Of a stretch of 64,000 nucleotides of DNA, positions 59,494 to 64,000 are shown piece after piece. The notes beneath the pieces are model-generated. The model saw only the letters and a list, made by a program, of their open reading frames with translations. It was not told where the DNA came from and did not search any database. The position numbers and the translations under genes are program-made. This DNA is from an uncultured Peptoniphilaceae bacterium. GTDB lineage: Bacteria; Bacillota; Clostridia; Tissierellales; Peptoniphilaceae. The DNA lies in NCBI GenBank assembly GCA_943912255.1, contig CALTTP010000007.1, positions 59,121 through 123,120 of the forward strand, written 5' to 3'. How positions within the stretch are numbered: the stretch's first letter is position 1; each line of letters begins with the position of its first letter.

Positions 59494-60330
59494 ATGAAAA
59501 AAAATCACAAAATACAAGATGATTTAAAAAACATTGCATTTAAAAATTTCTTATCCTATGATGAAATCGCTTACCACTCTAATCTTTCAAAGAATACAGT
59601 AAACAATTTAATAAACAAGGAAAACTTTAACCCAACTTTAGGAACCTTAGAAAAAATCTCCTTTGCCTGCGGACAGGATTGTATTAAGCTATGCTACTTA
59701 AACGGTCCTTTTAGAAATTGTATCATCAGAAAAATCACCCGCCACATCCTCCTTGAAGATAAGATTTCTGCAAAAAAAGGATTTGACGAATTGGTTAAAA
59801 TCATTGAAGCCCTCCAATTTTCAGAGGAAGACTATTACAAGTTCCTATATTATAAAAAATACGAGAAGATTTTCAGATTTTATTTCGACCAGGTGGAAAA
59901 GGAAAAAATAAACTTTGACAAACTGAAAGAAGATTTTAAAAAGACTTTTGGCTTTGAACTTAAAAATAATTTAAAAGAAAGACCTGACTATTTTAAAAGA
60001 GATTCTATTTATTTTGCGGGATTAATTTTAGCACGAAATGGACATATAGACATCGCTTCCCAGATTTTTAAAAAATTGTTGACTATCGATATAAGAGACG
60101 ACAACTATTTAATTTCTTTGATTTCACTGGCTAAATGTAAATTGCAATTAAAATCCTATAGGGCAGTAATAAGTATTTGTGATGACGCCATATCCATTTG
60201 TGTAAATAATAATTTTTCCTTCGATATGTTGGAGATACTAAAAATTAGAGATGAAGCCACAAAAAAACTGTATCAACTTGAATTTGAGAACAGCTTCAAA
60301 AAAAGTAGAGAAAATTTACTCCGTTCCTAG
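59494..60330 (+). CDS. RRNPP-like regulator: N-terminal HTH and TPR-like C-terminus
   Basis: The 278-residue protein has an Xre-type helix-turn-helix (residues ~18-60: LSYDEIAYHSNLSKNTVNNLINKENFNPTLGTLEKI) and a long all-helical remainder with paired helices (IYFAGLILARNGHIDIASQIFKKLL, YLISLISLAKCKLQLKSYRAVISICDDAISIC) typical of tetratricopeptide repeats. This plan is that of RRNPP regulators (Rgg, PlcR, NprR), which bind secreted peptides taken back into the cell. It is divergent from two related secreted proteins, which it may control. TATAAT boxes (59466-59479) and CGGAGAG precede the ATG. Confidence 0.75.
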   Translation: MKKNHKIQDDLKNIAFKNFLSYDEIAYHSNLSKNTVNNLINKENFNPTLGTLEKISFACGQDCIKLCYLNGPFRNCIIRKITRHILLEDKISAKKGFDELVKIIEALQFSEEDYYKFLYYKKYEKIFRFYFDQVEKEKINFDKLKEDFKKTFGFELKNNLKERPDYFKRDSIYFAGLILARNGHIDIASQIFKKLLTIDIRDDNYLISLISLAKCKLQLKSYRAVISICDDAISICVNNNFSFDMLEILKIRDEATKKLYQLEFENSFKKSRENLLRS

Positions 60331-60443
60331 TCCAATTTAAGAAACAACCTGATAATGACTTGTTGTTTCCCCTTTATATTTAAAAACCTATAGATTTACC
60401 CTTTGGTATAACTATATGTTTCATGCATTTAAAAAATTATTCA

Positions 60444-61618
60444 TTATAAATTTAGATATTTACCTACTTCCTTATAATTCACATACTCGACTGCATTAAA
60501 TTTTGGATAAGATTTTCCTGGATAAATAATCTTTGGACTTTTGGCATTTTCTTCTTTTTCAATGAAGGATATTAAATTCCTAGAAAAGGACTTGTTGGGC
60601 GTCATGGAGGTTTTGATTTCCAACGGGTATAAAACACCCCTATCTTTTATAATTAAATCCACCTCAACACCTTTTAACGTTCTTAAATAATAGATATTTG
60701 GATTTTGATTTTTGTTAAGCCTTGATTTTAAAACTTCCGATACTATCAAATTTTCAAAAAGATTTCCCCGTAATGGATCTCTATTTGCCTGATTTTCTGT
60801 TTCTATGCCTAAAAGGTATGTTGCCAAACCTACTTCTGTAAAATAAACCTTAGGCGATTTAACTTGTTGCTTAGTTATATTAGAAAAATACGGTTTTAGT
60901 TTAAACACGACATAAGATGCTTCTAATACAGATAGCCATTGTCCTAAAGTAGTAGATGAAACACCTACCTCTCCCGACATAGCCGTTAAATTTACCACCT
61001 GTCCTACCCTCCCAGCAAGTAAAGTTAAAAATCTTAAAACTTATCCAGGTTTTTAATTTCCAATATCTCTCGTAAATCTTTTTCTACATAGGTATTAAGA
61101 TAATCACGATAATACACAGTAGATTCTCTTGTTTTTTTCCTATAAAGTTCCAGCATAAAACCAGTAATAAGCAATTTGTCAGTCGATAAATCCTTTAAAA
61201 TTCCTTCTTTATCTAATTCATTCATGCTTAAAGGAAGCAAGGTTAAAATACTCGTTCTACCTGCTAATGATTGTGCAATCCCCTTTTGCAAACTAGGTTG
61301 ATGGCTTCCAGTTAGAATAAAACGACCATTTTTTTCTTTATCTTCATCTACCATAACTTGTATAGCCGATAGGATTTCAGGCACTCTTTGCACTTCATCT
61401 ATGATCAAGGGTTCTTTGTAAGTTTCAAAAAAACCTATATAATCCTCTTTAGCTAACATTCTATTCATCGGGTCCTCTAAATTGATATAATTGTATTCTT
61501 TAAAACATTCCTTCACCAAAGTTGTTTTACCAGATTGTCTTGGCCCAATTATAGTCACAACAGGTACTTGTTTAGAAATCTCTGATAATTTATAAGAAAT
61601 ATCTCGATTAATCATCAT
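60444..61618 (-). pseudogene. AAA_14/DUF4143 ATPase split by a one-base frameshift
   Basis: ATG 61618 follows GAAGGAGGCAAA. The first part has Walker A GPRQSGKTTLVKE (~residue 22), Walker B EPLIIDEVQRVP and ILTGSHQP, and stops at KNLDKF. The next frame (from ~61034 to 60444) continues with the DUF4143 domain (VSSTTLGQWLSVLEASYVVF, RGNLFENLIVSEVLKSR). Adding one T to the T4 run at 61036-61039 joins them through LRFLTLLAGRVGQVVNLT, a standard sequence of the family, giving about 391 residues. The gene is therefore disabled, or the run contains an error. Confidence 0.85.
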
Positions 61619-61647
61619 TTTGCCTCCTTCTAACTTAATTATAGAAA

Positions 61648-61693
61648 ATATGGGCACTTTTTTTCAAGTTGTACTTGAAAAAGATGCCCATAT
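61648..61693 (-). terminator. long palindrome after the ABC exporter gene
   Basis: AATATGGGCA and TGCCCATATT are outer arms and TTTTTCAAGT and ACTTGAAAAA inner arms, with a 3-base loop. It lies between the ABC gene and the AAA_14 gene and most likely ends the ABC transcript. Confidence 0.65.
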
Positions 61694-61756
61694 TTCTTCA
61701 ATTTTAATAATTTAATACATATTATTAAATTTTTCGCAGAAGAACAAGTACCTCCA

Positions 61757-63376
61757 TCACATTCCTACCAATTCCTCATACAAAATCTTTTTCGCAGATC
61801 CATTTTCTAAAATTATAATCTCATCGTAAAATTTTAAACTCTCATCTAGTTTATGTCTTATTGAAATAACCGTCTTATCCAATCTATTAATTGTCTCTTC
61901 TATTGAAATAGCTTTTTCCTTATCCAAATTTGATGTAATTTCATCAAATAAAAAAACATCTCTATCCCTAAGTAGCGCCCTAGCGATTTGTATCCTTTGC
62001 CTTTCCCCTCCGGATAAACTTACTTTTGCCTCTTCAAACATGGTCTCACTCTTGTTTGGAAGACTATCAATTTTATTGTGGATTTGAGCATTTTTTAAAG
62101 CATTTTCATATTCTTCATCTGAATACTCATCATAAAGACAGACATTGTATTTGATGGACTTGGCAAATGTAAATAGGTTTTGACTAACCTTTTGAAAGAT
62201 TTTATTGATGGAATTTTTGTTTAAATCTGAAACTCTAATATCATCTACCAAAACTTCACCCCTTGAAGGAACAAGTTCTCCAGTAATCAATTTGAACAAA
62301 GTACTTTTACCCACTCCCGATTTTCCCAATATAGCGTATTTTTTTCCTTTTTCAAATTTTAAATTTAAATTAGAAAAAACCTCATGGTTTCCATAAGAAA
62401 AGACAATATTTTCTAAAGTTATAGACTCTTCAAGATGGTTTTTATCTCTAGTACCATACTTTCTTTCACTATTTTTAATATCTTCCAGTTTCTTAAAGAC
62501 TTCAGAATTGGCATTTAACTCATTTTTAGAACTTAAAAGAGTCGAAATAGGCTCTTGTACAAAGTTCATGAGTTGACCTATTAAAAGTATTGCTCCAAGG
62601 GTCAAATATCCCTTTAATATGAGCACAGCTGTATATATTATCACAAGAATCTGACTAATAAAGGTCAATCCAAAAAGGGTATTATTTGCAATCTGTGAAT
62701 ACAAATTATAAGAAAATAAATACTTTTCAGCCCTTTGGATAAATGGGAAAGTACCCCTCATCATAAAACCTTCAGCAGAAAAAGATTTTATAGTTTCAAA
62801 TCCATTTAACGTATTGGAAAGTTGGTTGTTCATATCGCCAATTTTTTCTACCTGCTCTTGTCTTCTTTTGCTTAGCCCCTTACTAAAAAGTTTTGGTGAT
62901 AAAGTTAGAAGAAAAGAAAGACATAAAACCATAAACGCAACCTTAACATCCACATAAAACAAACTGATTAAAGCAAAAGCAAGCAATAAGCCATTTTCAA
63001 TCAAAGAAAATAACATATTCACTTTTGAAGTTATGGCCAAGTTTAAATCATTTGTAAGTAACGAAATTGTTTCTCCTGAATTTATAACTTCACCGGACTT
63101 TAATAATTTAGAATAAATGATTTTTGATGTTTCCTTTAGTTCATAGGCTGTAAATCTTCTTGAAATAAATGCCTTAAGAAAATAAGCAAAGGCCATAAGA
63201 AAAATTATTACTAAGGATTTTGTGACAGTCTGCCTAAAAATTATAAGATTTTTTGACTCCACTATATCTAGGATATCCTTAAGAGAAAAAGCCACATAAA
63301 TGCTTAGTCCTGTGTAGAGGAATATGGCAATTACAGATAGGATAATCCACTTTGCTCTAAATTTCACCCTATTCAT
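61757..63376 (-). CDS. ABC exporter half (membrane and ATPase domains)
   Basis: The 539-residue protein has six membrane helices (~residues 8-300) and an ATPase with Walker A GKSGVGKSTLF (~360), signature LSGGERQRIQIARA (~455), Walker B DVFLFDEITSNLD and the switch His replaced in context SIRHKLDES. It is the second gene of a pair of exporter halves; its ATG overlaps the end of the truncated gene at 63369. ATG 63376 has GGAG nine bases upstream. As its partner is broken, it may be non-functional or work as a homodimer. Substrate unknown. Confidence 0.87.
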   Translation of the reverse strand: MNRVKFRAKWIILSVIAIFLYTGLSIYVAFSLKDILDIVESKNLIIFRQTVTKSLVIIFLMAFAYFLKAFISRRFTAYELKETSKIIYSKLLKSGEVINSGETISLLTNDLNLAITSKVNMLFSLIENGLLLAFALISLFYVDVKVAFMVLCLSFLLTLSPKLFSKGLSKRRQEQVEKIGDMNNQLSNTLNGFETIKSFSAEGFMMRGTFPFIQRAEKYLFSYNLYSQIANNTLFGLTFISQILVIIYTAVLILKGYLTLGAILLIGQLMNFVQEPISTLLSSKNELNANSEVFKKLEDIKNSERKYGTRDKNHLEESITLENIVFSYGNHEVFSNLNLKFEKGKKYAILGKSGVGKSTLFKLITGELVPSRGEVLVDDIRVSDLNKNSINKIFQKVSQNLFTFAKSIKYNVCLYDEYSDEEYENALKNAQIHNKIDSLPNKSETMFEEAKVSLSGGERQRIQIARALLRDRDVFLFDEITSNLDKEKAISIEETINRLDKTVISIRHKLDESLKFYDEIIILENGSAKKILYEELVGM

Positions 63377-63950
63377 TATTACCATCTCCATTCAACAAAT
63401 AATCTTTAGCATTATAAACATTTACCCTACCTTCATTAAAACGAATTATATAATCATATTTTTTTATAAGTTTTTCATCATAGTTATGACTTATGTTCAA
63501 GATAGTCTTATCTGTAAGACTCAATAACATTTCCTCAATATGATCTTGTGTCCTTTTATCTAAAGAAGAAAAGGACTCGTCCACTAACAAAACATTTCCT
63601 TCTCTATACAAAGCTCTAGCAATGCCCAACCTCTTTCTTTCCCCTCCAGAAATATTTGAAGCAGATTCATTTATTATCGTATCTTTTCCATTGTTTAGAT
63701 TAAGTACAAAATCAGAAAGTCCAGAAAACTTTATAGCTTTATCCAGTCTATAAGAATCATAATCATCCTCAAGAGCAATGTTGAAGTTTAAGGATTTTTC
63801 AAATATATAAGTCTCTTGAAGTACTGGTACAAATTCAGTATTCCACTGTTTCATTGAAAATGAATCTATATTCTTATCATCTATGAAAATACTACCAGAA
63901 TAATCGTCTATCCACTTCATCAAAATCTTCAAAAAAGTTGATTTTCCCTA
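63369..63950 (-). pseudogene. ABC exporter half, 5'-truncated at the Walker A motif
   Basis: The remnant codes GKSTFLKILMKWIDDYSG, a Q-loop region (VLQETYIFEKSL), signature ISGGERKRLGIARA, Walker B VLLVDESFSSLD and switch His SHNYDEK. Immediately before GKST the frame reads a TAG codon, and the sequence beyond (63951-64000) no longer resembles an ABC protein. The membrane domain and first part of the ATPase are lost, so the gene was cut by an insertion or rearrangement. It overlaps the intact partner gene by eight bases. Confidence 0.8.
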
Positions 63951-64000
63951 CAATGTCAAGCAATTGTTACATAAAATTAGACGATATTTCTATCGCCTAA
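63951..64000. other. foreign sequence joined to the ABC remnant, possible mobile-element end
   Basis: The 50 bases to the window edge hold ACAAT-N8-ATTGT and a CGATA-N4-TATCG hairpin, and no coding similarity. They may be the end of an insertion element or a rearranged intergenic region. Too short to decide. Confidence 0.35.

Noticed and set aside
1..64000. tRNA, rRNA, CRISPR arrays and complete insertion sequences
   Set aside because: I looked through all intergenic stretches and saw no cloverleaf, rRNA signature, spacer-repeat periodicity or transposase gene; small divergent RNAs could still have escaped by eye.

Overview
The window reads as chromosomal DNA of a low-GC, Gram-positive anaerobe of the Clostridia/Tissierellia type (a Peptoniphilus-like relative is my best guess). 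The reasons are AT-rich codon use with AGGAGG ribosome sites, lipoproteins and CWB2-repeat cell-wall proteins, hybrid cluster protein with hemerythrin and DUF1858 partners, no respiratory genes, and two genes that use in-frame UGA as selenocysteine. The genus is not provable from this window.

Layout. 0-10 kb holds cell-surface genes: an S-layer-like CWB2 protein with a long structured leader, three lipoproteins, a glutaredoxin, MurE and a CWB2-SH3-3D protein; repeated TGTAAC operators resembling WalR sites link part of this region. 10-30 kb is housekeeping: HemZ, RsuA, a DEAD-box helicase, GDPD, Tag, transporters, FtsH with a MarR regulator, a lipid kinase, GH25 muramidase, two YitT proteins, DinB and an M42 peptidase. 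30-33.5 kb is a nitrosative-stress cluster (hemerythrin, DUF1858, Hcp, Crp/Fnr regulator) with a palindrome at -41.5 of the hcp promoter. 33.8-39.2 kb is an accessory island of secreted or membrane proteins: a bacteriocin-like precursor with a small membrane partner, a four-gene operon of secreted peptide, anchored protein and two ABC-2-like membrane proteins without an ATPase, and a frameshifted small membrane gene. A selenocysteine peroxiredoxin sits in its middle. 39.4-49 kb carries Tex, prfB (with its programmed frameshift), secA, lplA, a DUF169 protein and a TDT transporter. 49.3-52.3 kb is an arsenic operon, arsR-arsM-arsC-acr3, whose ArsM has selenocysteine in place of the third arsenic-binding cysteine. 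52.7-64 kb has an alanine symporter, HPF, exporters, MscL, an RRNPP-like regulator divergent from two related secreted proteins, and two broken loci (an AAA_14/DUF4143 ATPase and an ABC exporter half cut at its Walker A motif).

About ten intergenic gaps are filled by one family of composite palindromic repeats, and a second family shares GCACTCA arms that recur in terminators. Together they take up several kilobases. No rRNA, tRNA, CRISPR array or complete insertion sequence was seen. The most novel-looking items are the ATPase-less secreted-peptide operon, the bacteriocin-like pair, the structured leader and small RNA near 2-2.9 kb, the TGTAAC operator array, and the dispersed repeats.
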